Assembly (NCBI GenBank): GCA_044508835.1 | Contig: JBIQHD010000041.1 | Coordinates: 1-34,707, forward strand | From: JAKFDI01 sp044508835 | GTDB lineage: Bacteria > Pseudomonadota > Gammaproteobacteria > Burkholderiales > Burkholderiaceae_C | Reading direction: 5' to 3' | Length of the DNA: 34,707 nt | Shown here: positions 1-9,295 of the stretch, piece by piece | Layout: each line of letters opens with the position of its first letter | How positions within the stretch are numbered: position 1 is the first letter of the stretch | The notes under the pieces: model-generated | Told to the model about the DNA's origin: nothing | What the model saw: only the letters and a program-made list of their open reading frames with translations | The model's database searches: none | Program-made: the position numbers and the translations under genes

Positions 1-659
1 ATCTTGCGGCCCTGGTGCAGCACCAGCACGCGCTCGACGTGGCGCAGCAGCGTGGTCACGGCGTGCTCGATCCACACCACCGTGAGGCCGAAGTCGTCGC
101 GCAGGCGGCGGATGAGCCGGGCCATGGCCTCGACCTCCTGCTCGGTCAGGCCCGCGGCCACCTCGTCGAGCAGCAGCACGCGCGGGCGGGTGCCCAGCGC
201 CATGCCGATCTCCAGCAGCCGCTGCTGCGAGGGCGTGACGGCGGCCGCCGGCAGCGCGGCGAGCTTGTCCAGGCCCAGCAGGGCGAGGATGTCGCGCGCC
301 GTCGCCAGGCCGGCCGGCGCCTGGCGGTGGCGACCGGCGAACTCGAGCGCGAACTGCACGTTGTCGGCCACGCGCATCTCGGCGAACACCCGCGGCGTCT
401 GGAAGGTGCGCGCGATGCCGTGCTCGGCATAGCGGTGCGGCAGCTGGCCGGTGAGGTCGCGGCCGCCGGCGACGAGCCGGCCGCCGGTCGGCGCGATCAC
501 GCCCGACAGCGCGTTGAAGAAGGTGGTCTTGCCCGCGCCGTTGGGGCCGATGATGCCCACCAGCTCGCGCGCGCCGAAGCGGGCATCCACGGCGTCGACG
601 GCGGTCAGCCCGCCGAAGCGCACCGTCACCGCCTGGGCGCTCAGCAGGGGCTCAGCCAT
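1..659 (-). CDS. livG: Branched-chain amino acid-type ABC transporter ATPase (LivG), 3' end cut by window
   Basis: This cytoplasmic ATPase would power uptake through the LivH/LivM permease. The visible 219 residues start MAEPLLSA at 659 and run off the left edge. Walker A GPNGAGKT lies at residues 38-45 and Walker B VLLLDE near 161-166. The signature region reads TPSQQR instead of the usual LSGGQ; variants of this kind occur among Liv-type ATPases. The start overlaps the livM stop by 8 bp, so the two are probably translationally coupled. A second ATPase (livF) is expected just beyond the edge. The family is clear; the substrate cannot be read from the ATPase. Confidence 0.93.
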   Translation of the reverse strand, partial: MAEPLLSAQAVTVRFGGLTAVDAVDARFGARELVGIIGPNGAGKTTFFNALSGVIAPTGGRLVAGGRDLTGQLPHRYAEHGIARTFQTPRVFAEMRVADNVQFALEFAGRHRQAPAGLATARDILALLGLDKLAALPAAAVTPSQQRLLEIGMALGTRPRVLLLDEVAAGLTEQEVEAMARLIRRLRDDFGLTVVWIEHAVTTLLRHVERVLVLHQGRK

Positions 660-1563
660 GCGCCGCCCCCTTCGCCTTGCGCTGCCACAGCGCCGCGAGG
701 CCGTTGGGCAGGAACAGCACCGACAGGATGAGCAGCAGGCCCAGCACGATCATGTAGGCATAGGGCAGCTGCAGCCGCAGCGTCTCGGCCAGCACGCTGA
801 AGACGATGGCCGCCACCAGCGGGCCGGCGAGGCTGGCCGCGCCGCCGATGAGCGCGATCAGCACTGTCTGGAAGCCGATGAAGGGGCTGAACACCGCGTG
901 CGGGTCGATGTAGGTCCAGCGCACCGCCATGGCCGCGCCCACCGCGCCGGCGAACGCCGCCGTGATCGCGAAGCCGGCGATCTTCACGCGGCGGGTGTGC
1001 ACGCCCAGCGTCTGCGTGCGCTGCTCGTCCGAGCCGATGCCCGCCAGCGCCAGGCCGAAGCGGCTGGCGCGCACCCACACCGCCACGATCACCGCGAGCG
1101 CGGCGATCGCCAGCACCGTGAGGTAGACCACCTGGTTGGACGGCACCTCCATCAGCACGCGGCCCACCGTGCCCGAGATCTGCTTCTCGAAGTAGGTGAT
1201 GGCGTGGCGGATCAGCTCGGTCATGCCGAAGGTCAGCACCGCGAAGTAGGTGCCACGCAGGTGCAGCACCGCCGCGCCCATCACCACGGCGACGAGCGTG
1301 GCGACGGCCGCGCCGCCGAGGATCACCAGCGGCCACGGCAGCGTGTTCAGCAGGATGGCGCTGGTGTAGGCGCCCACGCCGAAGAAGGCCGAGGTGGCCA
1401 GCGACAGGTAGCGCGTGGCGCCGCAGAACAGCGACCAGCTCGTGGCCAGCGCCACGTACATCAGGCAGGTGAGCGCCACCGAGGTGAGGAAGTCCGACAC
1501 CAGCCACGGCACGCAGGCCGCCGCCAGGGTGCCGAGCGCGATGAAGATCCAGGTGCGCTTCAT
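652..1563 (-). CDS. livM: Branched-chain amino acid-type ABC transporter permease LivM
   Basis: The 303-residue inner-membrane permease begins MKRTWIFIALG and is hydrophobic throughout, with about eight to ten membrane-spanning stretches. The conserved LivM block is visible in its second half: a SDEQRTQTLGV region followed by IGFQTVLIALIGGAASLAGP. It pairs with LivH to form the channel. Its ATG overlaps the livH stop by four bases (ATGA on the minus strand), and its own stop overlaps livG, so livH-livM-livG are tightly packed. The family call is firm. The transported compound is inferred only as an amino acid, amide or small carboxylate. Confidence 0.93.
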   Translation of the reverse strand: MKRTWIFIALGTLAAACVPWLVSDFLTSVALTCLMYVALATSWSLFCGATRYLSLATSAFFGVGAYTSAILLNTLPWPLVILGGAAVATLVAVVMGAAVLHLRGTYFAVLTFGMTELIRHAITYFEKQISGTVGRVLMEVPSNQVVYLTVLAIAALAVIVAVWVRASRFGLALAGIGSDEQRTQTLGVHTRRVKIAGFAITAAFAGAVGAAMAVRWTYIDPHAVFSPFIGFQTVLIALIGGAASLAGPLVAAIVFSVLAETLRLQLPYAYMIVLGLLLILSVLFLPNGLAALWQRKAKGAAHG

Positions 1564-2438
1564 TTCTTGGTGAACAGGCCGTTGGGCCGCCAGATCAGCA
1601 CGGCGATGAACACGCCGTAGGACAGCAGCATCTTGAGCGACGGGCTGGTGAAGTGCATGCCCAGCGCCTCGACCACGCCCAGCAGCAGCCCGCCGGCGAG
1701 GCTGCCCGCCATGCTGCCGAAGCCGCCGAGCGTGATGACGATGAGCGCGGTGATGGTGTAGGGCTCGCCCATCGAGGGCGAGAGCTCGTAGGTCATCGAC
1801 AGCAGCCCGCCGGCCACGCCCGAGAGGCCGAGGCCGATGCCGAACATCATGGGGTGCAGCCGCCTGGTGTCGATGCCCACCAGCTGCGCGCCCGTGGGCG
1901 ACTGCATCAGCGCGCGCACGCCCTTGCCCAGCAGCGTGAAGCGCAGCAGCGCGATGAGGGCCAGGCTCAGCAGCACCGCCACCGCGAACACCACCAGCTT
2001 GTTGGCGGTGAAGCGCATGCCGGCGAATTCCACCGGCTGGCCCAGGTAGCCGTAGCCGCGCAGCTCGCCGCCCCAGATCAGGAAGGCGGCGTTCTGCACC
2101 AGGAACATGAGGCCGAAGCCGATCATCAGGCTGCGCGACTCGAACACCTCGACCGGCGCGCCGTCGCGCCCGAGCGGGCGGAAGCACAGCAGGTGCACGA
2201 CCACGCCGAGCGCGAAGAGGGCGGCGAACACCACCGGCATGAAGGCGAGCGGCGAGACGCCGAGCACCGTGAAGCCGACGAAGGTGAGGTAGCCGCCCAG
2301 CATCAGGAACTCGCCGTGCGAGATGTTCATGATGCGCATGAGCCCGTACTGCAGGTTCAGGCCCATCGCGACGAGCGCGTAGATGCCGCCGGTGATGAGG
2401 CCGGAGGCGATGAGTTCTAGCCAGAAGGTGAGGGACAC
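1560..2438 (-). CDS. livH: Branched-chain amino acid-type ABC transporter permease LivH (GTG start)
   Basis: This second channel subunit is 292 residues if translation begins at the GTG giving VSLTFWLELIASG. Typical LivH features are the early GGIYALVAMGLNLQYG segment, the NISHGEF motif, and the late ITLGGFGSMAGSLAGG block. An ATG 120 bp further upstream (2558) is in frame, but the added residues come from an inverted-repeat element and match nothing expected of LivH, so I chose the GTG. No strong Shine-Dalgarno sequence precedes it. The 245-bp gap to livK, filled with repeat DNA, may lower expression of the permease relative to the binding protein. Confidence 0.9.
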   Translation of the reverse strand: MSLTFWLELIASGLITGGIYALVAMGLNLQYGLMRIMNISHGEFLMLGGYLTFVGFTVLGVSPLAFMPVVFAALFALGVVVHLLCFRPLGRDGAPVEVFESRSLMIGFGLMFLVQNAAFLIWGGELRGYGYLGQPVEFAGMRFTANKLVVFAVAVLLSLALIALLRFTLLGKGVRALMQSPTGAQLVGIDTRRLHPMMFGIGLGLSGVAGGLLSMTYELSPSMGEPYTITALIVITLGGFGSMAGSLAGGLLLGVVEALGMHFTSPSLKMLLSYGVFIAVLIWRPNGLFTKK

Positions 2439-2475
2439 GGGGACTTCTTGAACAACGACTGGGGCGTTGGCTGCG

Positions 2476-2662
2476 GGCGCTTCGATACCTCGGCGCGAAC
2501 GGGGTCGGAGGTGCCGCACGACGAGGAAATCCGTTCGGGCTGAGCCTGTCGAAGCCACGCGTTCGCACGGAGCACTTCGACAGGCTCAGTGCGAACGGGT
2601 CTCTGGTTGGAATTGTTCATGCGGCACCCCCGACCCCGTTCGCGCCGAGGTATCGAAGCGCC
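2476..2662. repeat. Nested inverted-repeat element (REP/MITE-like) between livK and livH
   Basis: The outer arms 2476-2518 and 2620-2662 are 43 bp each and inverted, with one mismatch; they include CTTCGATACCTCGGCG. Inside them, 2531-2554 and 2575-2598 form a second inverted pair around the core TGAGCCTGTCGAAG with two mismatches. That core resembles a short repeat I recall being scattered through many beta- and alphaproteobacterial genomes. The transcript could fold into a double hairpin within the liv mRNA. There is no transposase. It is either a non-autonomous mobile repeat or a processing/attenuation structure. Confidence 0.85.
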
Positions 2663-2683
2663 GCGTACCGCCCTGCGCGCGTT

Positions 2684-3883
2684 CTACTTCCAAGCCGGCT
2701 TCGGCGCCACCACCTTCGACGTCGCCATGCTGGCCGGCCACACCACCTCGAAATCCCCGCCGTTCCACTGGCTCACGCTGCCCGGCACCGAGATCTCGCT
2801 GCCCTTGAACTTCACCTTGCCGAGGATGGTGGCGAACTCGCTGGCCGCGATGTGGTCGCGGATCGCCTTGCGGTTCAGGCCGACCTTGGCGATGGTCTGC
2901 TGCAGGATCTCCAGCCCCGCCCAGCAGTGGCCGCTGGCCCAGCGGTCGGGCTCCTTCTTCCAGCGCGCCACGTGCGCGTCGAAGTAGGCCTTGGCGCCGG
3001 GGCTGGTCTTGGCGTTCCACGAGCCCATGCCCATCACGCCGTCCACGTTCTCGCCCAGCACGTTCTTGTAGAGCTGGAAGGCGGTGCCCACCGAGGCGTA
3101 GAAGTACTTCGGATTGAAGCCCACCTCCTTGGCCTGCTTGCTGGCGAGGATGGTGTCGGGCGGGTAGGTGATGCCGATGAAGGCGTCGGGGTTGCGGTCC
3201 TTGATGGCGCGCAGCACCGGCGACAGGTCCTTCACGCCCAGCGGGTAGCTCTTGCGCTCCACCACCTCGATGCCGGTGCCCTTGAGGGCGTTGTTCAGCG
3301 CGGCGAAGTTCTCCAGGCCGAACAGGTCGTCCATGTAGACGATGGCGATCGACTTCACGCCCTGCGCCTTCAGCAGGTCGACGAGCGCGCCCATCATCTG
3401 GTCGGGCTGCTGCAGCATCGAGAAGAAGTACGGCATGTGCATGTCGATCATCTTGCGCGACAGGGCCGTCGGCGCGATGAACGGATAGCCGTGGCGGTTG
3501 GCCAGCGGCGCCGTGGCGAAGTTCATGCTCGACCCCCACGGCGGCAGGATCAGGTCGACCTTGTCGCTGGTCATCAGCTTCTCGTAGGTGCGCACCGCGG
3601 TCTCGATCTCGCTGCGGTCGTCGCTGCCGATGAGCTCGACCTTGCGGCGCTTGCCCTGCACGTCCAGGCCGCCGGCGGCGTTCACCTGCTCGGCCCACAT
3701 GATGTAGTTGGGCTCCTGGCTCACCTGCGCGCCGCCGGCCATGGGGCCGGAGCGCGAGATGGCGTAGCCGATGCGGATCGGCGCGTCCTGGGCCAAGGCC
3801 CGCGAGCCGAGCGCCAGGGGCGCGAGGGTGGTGGCGCCGAGGGCGGCGCCCTGGGTCAGCAGCTTGCGTCGGGTGGTGTGCAT
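2684..3883 (-). CDS. livK: ABC transporter periplasmic substrate-binding protein (LivK family)
   Basis: The 399-residue receptor captures the substrate in the periplasm for LivHMG. Residues 1-31 form an export signal with a twin Arg (TTRRKLLTQG) and end ALA-QDAP, so export could be Sec or Tat. The mature part begins with the IRIGYAISRSGPMAGG strand typical of type I periplasmic binding folds and includes the PFIAPTALS and YPPDTI regions. A good ribosome site (AGGAGA) precedes the ATG. It is the first gene of the liv operon and is divergent from an AraC-type regulator. The ligand is not clear: sequence features do not single out leucine, urea or an aromatic acid. Confidence 0.92.
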   Translation of the reverse strand: MHTTRRKLLTQGAALGATTLAPLALGSRALAQDAPIRIGYAISRSGPMAGGAQVSQEPNYIMWAEQVNAAGGLDVQGKRRKVELIGSDDRSEIETAVRTYEKLMTSDKVDLILPPWGSSMNFATAPLANRHGYPFIAPTALSRKMIDMHMPYFFSMLQQPDQMMGALVDLLKAQGVKSIAIVYMDDLFGLENFAALNNALKGTGIEVVERKSYPLGVKDLSPVLRAIKDRNPDAFIGITYPPDTILASKQAKEVGFNPKYFYASVGTAFQLYKNVLGENVDGVMGMGSWNAKTSPGAKAYFDAHVARWKKEPDRWASGHCWAGLEILQQTIAKVGLNRKAIRDHIAASEFATILGKVKFKGSEISVPGSVSQWNGGDFEVVWPASMATSKVVAPKPAWK

Positions 3884-4051
3884 GGTCGGTCTCCTGGGGC
3901 GAACCGCGCAAGACTAGGGCCGCCTCGCTTGCGCTCTTGGCTGTACGTGCACAAGCTGCTTGCCTGGGAGCGCACGCCGCTCCGGACAAACCCGGACCCG
4001 GGCAGCCGGGCCGGGCCTGGCCGACAATCCCCCGCCCCGCAGGAGGACTGC
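3884..4051. promoter_or_regulatory. Divergent intergenic region, livK / AraC-type regulator
   Basis: These 168 bases separate two divergent starts and must hold both promoters. The sequence is somewhat less GC-rich near 3935-3965. Ribosome sites are visible at both ends: AGGAGA for livK on the minus strand and AGGAGG at 4041-4046 for the regulator. No confident -35/-10 pair or operator could be read. Confidence 0.5.
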
Positions 4052-5005
4052 ATGACCAAGACCACCGTGATCTCGACCGAAGGCACCGCCGCCGCGGTGC
4101 GCGACCGGCTCCACCTGTGGGGCGATTCGGTGTGGAAGCTCATCGGCGGGCTGCAGTCCGACGCCTTCGGCGACGACAGCTTCAACGGCCACATCGAGCA
4201 CGGCGAGGTCGGCTACGTGCGCATCTGCCGCCTGCGCGTGACCAAGCACCGCGTGGTGCGCACGCCGGGCCTCATCTCCCGCTCGGACCGCGGCTACCTG
4301 AAGATCGTGGCCCAGCTGCGCGGGCGCGCCTGCTTCGAGCAGAACGGGCGCGACGTGTGGCTCTCGCCGGGCGAGTGGAGCGTGTACGACACCACGCGCG
4401 CCTACTCCGTCACCAACCCCGACAGCGTGGAGCAGCTCGTGCTCATGGTGCCCAAGGACGTGCTGCCCGAGCAGCGCCTCGCGCTGGAGCCGCTGATGGT
4501 GCAGCGCTTCTCGGGCTCGGCCGGCGTGTCGCGCCTGGCCTTCGAGACGGCGCGCTCGGCCTTCGACGAGATCGACACCCTGGCGGGCGGCGCGGCCGAC
4601 AGCGTGGCCGACGCCATCTCGGGCCTGGTGATCCAGTCGCTGCTGGAGCGCAACGGCCAGCCCACCGGCCTGTCGCTGCGCGAGGCGCTGCGCGACCGCA
4701 CCAAGGACTACATCCGCCGCCACCTGCGCGACCCGCGGCTGTCCATCGACCAGGTGGCGCGCGCGCTCAACTGCAGCAAGCGCCACCTGCACAACGCCTT
4801 CGCCGGCGAGCCCGACAGCCTCGCCGGCCACGTGATGAACCTGCGGCTCGACGCCTGCCGGCGCGACCTGCGCGACGCGCGGCTGCGCCGCGAGCCGATC
4901 GCCGACATCGCCCGCTCGTGGGGCTTCGCGAGCAGCGCGCACTTCAGCCGCGTGTTCCGCGCGCGCTACGGCGAATCGCCCAGCGAATGCCGCGCGGCGG
5001 CCTGA
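4052..5005 (+). CDS. AraC-family transcriptional regulator (FeaR-like)
   Basis: The 317-residue DNA-binding protein starts MTKTTVISTE just after a perfect AGGAGG. The first 200 or so residues fit the AraC_binding_2/FeaR type sensor (RSDRGYLKIVAQLRG, then SPGEWSVYDTTRAYS). The C-terminal 100 residues are a double helix-turn-helix: LSIDQVARALNCSKRHLHN, then PIADIARSWGFASSAHFSRVF. Because it is transcribed divergently from livK it probably controls the transporter. FeaR-like sensors often respond to aromatic amines or related inducers, so an aromatic or amide ligand for the transporter is possible, but that is inference. Confidence 0.9.
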   Translation: MTKTTVISTEGTAAAVRDRLHLWGDSVWKLIGGLQSDAFGDDSFNGHIEHGEVGYVRICRLRVTKHRVVRTPGLISRSDRGYLKIVAQLRGRACFEQNGRDVWLSPGEWSVYDTTRAYSVTNPDSVEQLVLMVPKDVLPEQRLALEPLMVQRFSGSAGVSRLAFETARSAFDEIDTLAGGAADSVADAISGLVIQSLLERNGQPTGLSLREALRDRTKDYIRRHLRDPRLSIDQVARALNCSKRHLHNAFAGEPDSLAGHVMNLRLDACRRDLRDARLRREPIADIARSWGFASSAHFSRVFRARYGESPSECRAAA

Positions 5006-5584
5006 TCAGGCCTGCTTGTGCCGGGCCGCGATGGTCCAGTAGTACAGCGTCTTGCGCTCCACCTCGACCGTGCGCTCCGGCGGCCAGTCGTCGCCCATGT
5101 CGAAGTCGTGCGAGACCACGCGCGTGCCCACCTTCAGCTGCTTCCACAGGCGCGGGCGCAGGCGCTGGTTCACCTCGGGCAGCAGGTAGAGCGTGACCAC
5201 GCTGGCCGGCGAGACGTCGGCCTCGAACAGGTCGCCGACCACGAAGCGCGTGCGCCCGGCCACGCCCGCCTTGTCCGCGTTCGCCCGGGCCTCGGCGATG
5301 CGCTCGGGGTTGAGGTCGATGCCCACGCCGCGCGCGCCGCGCCGGGCGGCGGCGACCACCACGCGGCCGTCGCCGCAGCCCAGGTCGTAGAGCACGTCGC
5401 CCGCGCGCACGCGGGCGAGCTTCATCATCTCCTCGACCACGGCCTCGGGCGTGGGCACGTAGGGCACGTCCAGCGGCCGCGAGGGGTCGTTGGCCCGCGC
5501 CAGGCCGGGCAGCGCCGGCACGGCCAGCAGCACGCCGCAGCCCAGCACGGCGCGGCGGGAGGGGAGCGAAAGCTTCGTCGTCAT
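5006..5584 (-). CDS. Class I SAM-dependent methyltransferase with an N-terminal export signal
   Basis: The 192-residue protein has a clear SAM-binding fold: motif I DLGCGDGRVVV near residues 67-77, then GVGIDLNPERI and GDLFEAD. Residues 1-31 look like a signal peptide with a twin-arginine flavour (SRRAVLG, hydrophobic stretch, LARA end). The mature start, VPYVPTPEAVVEEMM, is typical of a widespread uncharacterised family that often carries such a leader. It lies 13 bp after the permease stop with an AAAGGA ribosome site, so the two are probably cotranscribed. Its stop abuts the stop of the AraC gene with no base between. The methyl acceptor is unknown. Confidence 0.82.
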   Translation of the reverse strand: MTTKLSLPSRRAVLGCGVLLAVPALPGLARANDPSRPLDVPYVPTPEAVVEEMMKLARVRAGDVLYDLGCGDGRVVVAAARRGARGVGIDLNPERIAEARANADKAGVAGRTRFVVGDLFEADVSPASVVTLYLLPEVNQRLRPRLWKQLKVGTRVVSHDFDMGDDWPPERTVEVERKTLYYWTIAARHKQA

Positions 5585-5597
5585 CGCGGCGGTCCTT

Positions 5598-7022
5598 TCA
5601 GGGTGAGCGAAGGGGAGCGGAGCGCAGGCCGGCGCGCATCAGCCACAGCGGCACCAGCCCCAGGGCGAGCACCGCGACGCTGATCCAGCCGGCATTGATG
5701 CCGCCGAACTGCCGGCTCGCGACGTAGGACAGGCTCGACCAGAGCATGTACGCGCACGCCGCGCAGAACAGCAGCGGCAGCAGCGGGTAGAAGGGCACGC
5801 GGTACGGCGCCGGGCGCTGCGGCGCGCGCCGGCGCAGCACGAACAGCGAGAGGCCGCTGAGCAGGAAGAACAGCCAGAACACCGGCGCGGTGAACTCCAC
5901 CATCGCGACGAAGCCGCTGCCGGTGACGGCGCCCACCGCCACCAGCGCCAGCGCCGCGAGGCACTGCAGGCGCAGCGCCACCGGCGGCGTGCCGCGCGCG
6001 CCGTCCCAGCGGCCGAGCGCGCGCAGCGGCGCCCAGTCGCGCCCGAGCGCATAGGCGGTGCGCGCGCCGACGATCATCGTGGCGTTGATCGAGGTCAGCG
6101 CCGCCACCGCCACCATCAGCGAGATCGCGGCCTCCCCGGCGGGGCCGAAGGCGCGCTGCAGCAGGTCGGCGGCGATGGCCGTGGAATCCGCCATGCCGGC
6201 CATGCCCAGGCCGTGCCAGTAGGCCCAGACCACCAGCAGGTACAGCGCCGTGATGAGCCCGATCGACAGCACCAGCGCGCGCAGCATGTTGCGCCGTGGC
6301 TCGCGCAGCTCGGCGCTGATGTAGGCGGCCTCGTTCCAGCCGCCGTAGGTGAGCAGCACGAACACCATCGCCAGGCCGAAGCGCGCGGCCGAGGGCTCGG
6401 CGGCCGGCACGGCCGGCTCCAGCGCCGGCGCCACCGCCCCCACCGCCAGGGCGCCCGCCACGACCAGCAGCAGCCCGCCGGCCTCCAGCAGCGTGAGCCA
6501 CACCTGCGCGAACGCGCCGCTGGCGACGCCGCGCAGGTTCACCAGCGTGAGCGCGAGCACGGCCGCGGCCGCGTATGCCGCCGAGCCGGCCGCCGGCGCG
6601 AGCCCCGGCAGCGGCAGCACGCGGCTCATGTAGTCGCCGAAGACGAAGGCCAGCAGCGCGATCGAGCCGGTGGTGATGACCGTCAGCCGCGCCCAGCCGA
6701 ACAGCAGCGACACCGCCCGCCCGTAGGCGCGCTGCAGGAAGTGGTAGTCGCCGCCCGGGTGCGGGTGGCTGGTGGCGAGCTCGGCGTAGCACAGCGCGCC
6801 CACCAGCGAGACCACGCCGCCGAGCAGCCAGGCCGCGAACATCCAGCCCGGCGTCGGGCTGAGGCCCGCCACCATCGACGGCGCCTTGAAGATGCCCGCG
6901 CCGATCACCACGCCCACGACGATGGCCACCGCCTCGCGCACGCCCAGCACCTCGCGCGGCCCGGCGGCCGGCGGTGCGTCGGGCCCGGGCGGCGGCGCGC
7001 GGTGGTCGATGCGGGGTGGCAT
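5598..7022 (-). CDS. APC-superfamily amino acid permease
   Basis: The 474-residue inner-membrane carrier has a polar N-terminal tail of about 25 residues and then roughly 12 membrane segments. The unwound helix motif GAGIF at 41-45 is the substrate-site signature of APC transporters. Other typical blocks are CYAELATSHPHPGGDYHF and the TYGGWNEAAYISAEL region. It probably imports or exchanges amino acids with protons. It is divergent from the CysB-type regulator, with a 250-bp shared promoter region, which suggests but does not prove control by sulfur status. The substrate cannot be assigned. Confidence 0.88.
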   Translation of the reverse strand: MPPRIDHRAPPPGPDAPPAAGPREVLGVREAVAIVVGVVIGAGIFKAPSMVAGLSPTPGWMFAAWLLGGVVSLVGALCYAELATSHPHPGGDYHFLQRAYGRAVSLLFGWARLTVITTGSIALLAFVFGDYMSRVLPLPGLAPAAGSAAYAAAAVLALTLVNLRGVASGAFAQVWLTLLEAGGLLLVVAGALAVGAVAPALEPAVPAAEPSAARFGLAMVFVLLTYGGWNEAAYISAELREPRRNMLRALVLSIGLITALYLLVVWAYWHGLGMAGMADSTAIAADLLQRAFGPAGEAAISLMVAVAALTSINATMIVGARTAYALGRDWAPLRALGRWDGARGTPPVALRLQCLAALALVAVGAVTGSGFVAMVEFTAPVFWLFFLLSGLSLFVLRRRAPQRPAPYRVPFYPLLPLLFCAACAYMLWSSLSYVASRQFGGINAGWISVAVLALGLVPLWLMRAGLRSAPLRSP

Positions 7023-7182
7023 GCGGGCTCCTGCTCCTGCCCGGGCCGCCTCGGCCGGGGCGAGCCTCGAAGAATTCCACAGCCGCCGCGGCAGGGAAAG
7101 CGGCGCACGGTGTCCGGCGGCAAGGGTCGTGCCGAGTCGTTCCCGGCCTGCGCCCGCCGCCCCGCGCGCATATGCGACCCAC

Positions 7183-7191
7183 GCTTATGCA
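7183..7191. promoter_or_regulatory. Candidate CysB-type box in the permease/cysB divergent region
   Basis: GCTTATGCA at 7183-7191 (TGCATAAGC on the other strand) sits in an AT-rich patch (7183-7250) within otherwise GC-rich DNA. The identical nonamer occurs upstream of the second sulfate-binding protein gene at 13439. The position, about 80 bp before the regulator ATG, suits autoregulation or control of the permease. Confidence 0.45.
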
Positions 7192-7272
7192 AACAACAAA
7201 CGCGTTCTTCGCATTTGCTGCGCCGATTCGAATAATCGACGTCCCTTCACGGCGGCGCAGCGGCCTGCTCCC

Positions 7273-8208
7273 ATGAACTTTCAACAACTGCGGTCGGTTC
7301 GCGAAGCGGCGCGCTGCGGCTTCAACCTCACCGAGGTGGCCTCGTCGCTGCACACCTCGCAGCCCGGCGTGAGCCGGCAGATCCGCGAGCTGGAGGACGA
7401 GCTCGGCGTCGAGATCTTCGTGCGCGCCGGCAAGCGCCTGACCGGCCTCACGCCGCCGGGCGAGGCGGTGCTGCCCATCGTCGAGCGCCTGCTGCTCGAC
7501 GCCGAGAACCTGCGCCGCGCCGGCGCCGAGTTCAGCTCGCAGACCAGCGGCCGCCTGTCCATCGCCGCCACCCACTCGCAGGCGCGTTACGCGCTGCCGG
7601 CCGTGGTGCGCGACTTCCGCCTGCTCTACCCGCAGGTGATGCTCAACCTGCACCAGGGCTCGCCCAAGCAGGTGGCGCAGATGCTGCTGTCGGGCGAGGC
7701 CGACATCGGCGTGGCGACCGAGGCGCTGTCGCAGTTCGACCAGCTCGTGGCGCTGCCCTGCTACCGCTGGACGCACAGCGTGGTGGTGCCGCCCGGCCAC
7801 GACCTGCTGCAGCACGACGGGCCGCTCACGCTGCAGCGGATCGCGCGGCACCCGGTCATCACCTACGACGAGGGCTACACCGGCCGCTCGCACATCGACC
7901 AGGCCTTCGCGCAGCAGGGCCTGAAGCCGAGCGTGGTGCTGAGCGCGATGGACGCCGACGTGATCAAGACCTACGTCGAGCTGGGCCTGGGCGTGGGCAT
8001 CGTCGCCAGCATCGCCTTCGACCCCGAGCGCGACCGCACCCTGCGCGCCATCGACGCGCGCGACCTGTTCGAGGTGAACCTGACCCGCCTGGCCATCCGC
8101 CGCGGCACCTGGCTGCGGGGCTACGTCTACGCCTTCATCGAGTCCTTCGCGCCCACGCTCACGCGGGCGGTGGTGGAGGCGGCGCTGAACGGGGAGGCGG
8201 CGGCCTGA
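7273..8208 (+). CDS. cysB: CysB-family LysR-type transcriptional regulator
   Basis: The 311-residue regulator starts MNFQQLRSVREAARCGFNL. The N-terminal 60 residues are a LysR winged helix-turn-helix (NLTEVASSLHTSQPGVSRQI). The ligand domain carries CysB-family hallmarks: the THSQARYALP block that in CysB contacts sulfate or acetylserine, and the TYDEGYTGRS region. The length is close to the usual 310-325. It converges with the sulfate importer operon just downstream and is divergent from an amino acid permease. It should activate sulfate uptake when sulfur is scarce. Burkholderiales often carry several CysB-like paralogues, so the exact orthology (cysB or ssuR/cbl type) is not certain. Confidence 0.9.
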   Translation: MNFQQLRSVREAARCGFNLTEVASSLHTSQPGVSRQIRELEDELGVEIFVRAGKRLTGLTPPGEAVLPIVERLLLDAENLRRAGAEFSSQTSGRLSIAATHSQARYALPAVVRDFRLLYPQVMLNLHQGSPKQVAQMLLSGEADIGVATEALSQFDQLVALPCYRWTHSVVVPPGHDLLQHDGPLTLQRIARHPVITYDEGYTGRSHIDQAFAQQGLKPSVVLSAMDADVIKTYVELGLGVGIVASIAFDPERDRTLRAIDARDLFEVNLTRLAIRRGTWLRGYVYAFIESFAPTLTRAVVEAALNGEAAA

Positions 8209-8233
8209 GCCCCCGCTCCCCGGGGCCGGCGCC

Positions 8234-9280
<1,047 letters not shown>

Positions 9281-9295
9281 GTTCGTACGCTCATG

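Noticed and set aside
2439..2558. An upstream in-frame ATG for livH at 2558
   Set aside because: The extra 40 residues are translated from the inverted repeat and are not LivH-like; the GTG at 2438 begins the real first helix.
652..2568. A 638-residue minus-strand frame covering livM and its upstream region
   Set aside because: Only its last 303 residues are LivM. The first half is Arg/Ala/His-rich out-of-frame translation of livH and of the repeat element.
2852..4051. Long plus-strand reading frame upstream of the AraC-type regulator
   Set aside because: It is the antisense of livK, with Arg/His/Gly-biased residues; the regulator begins at the ATG after AGGAGG.
5581..7893. A 770-residue minus-strand frame over the permease and regulator
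   Set aside because: Composition is that of frame-shifted GC-rich DNA; the permease in another frame has clear membrane helices and motifs.
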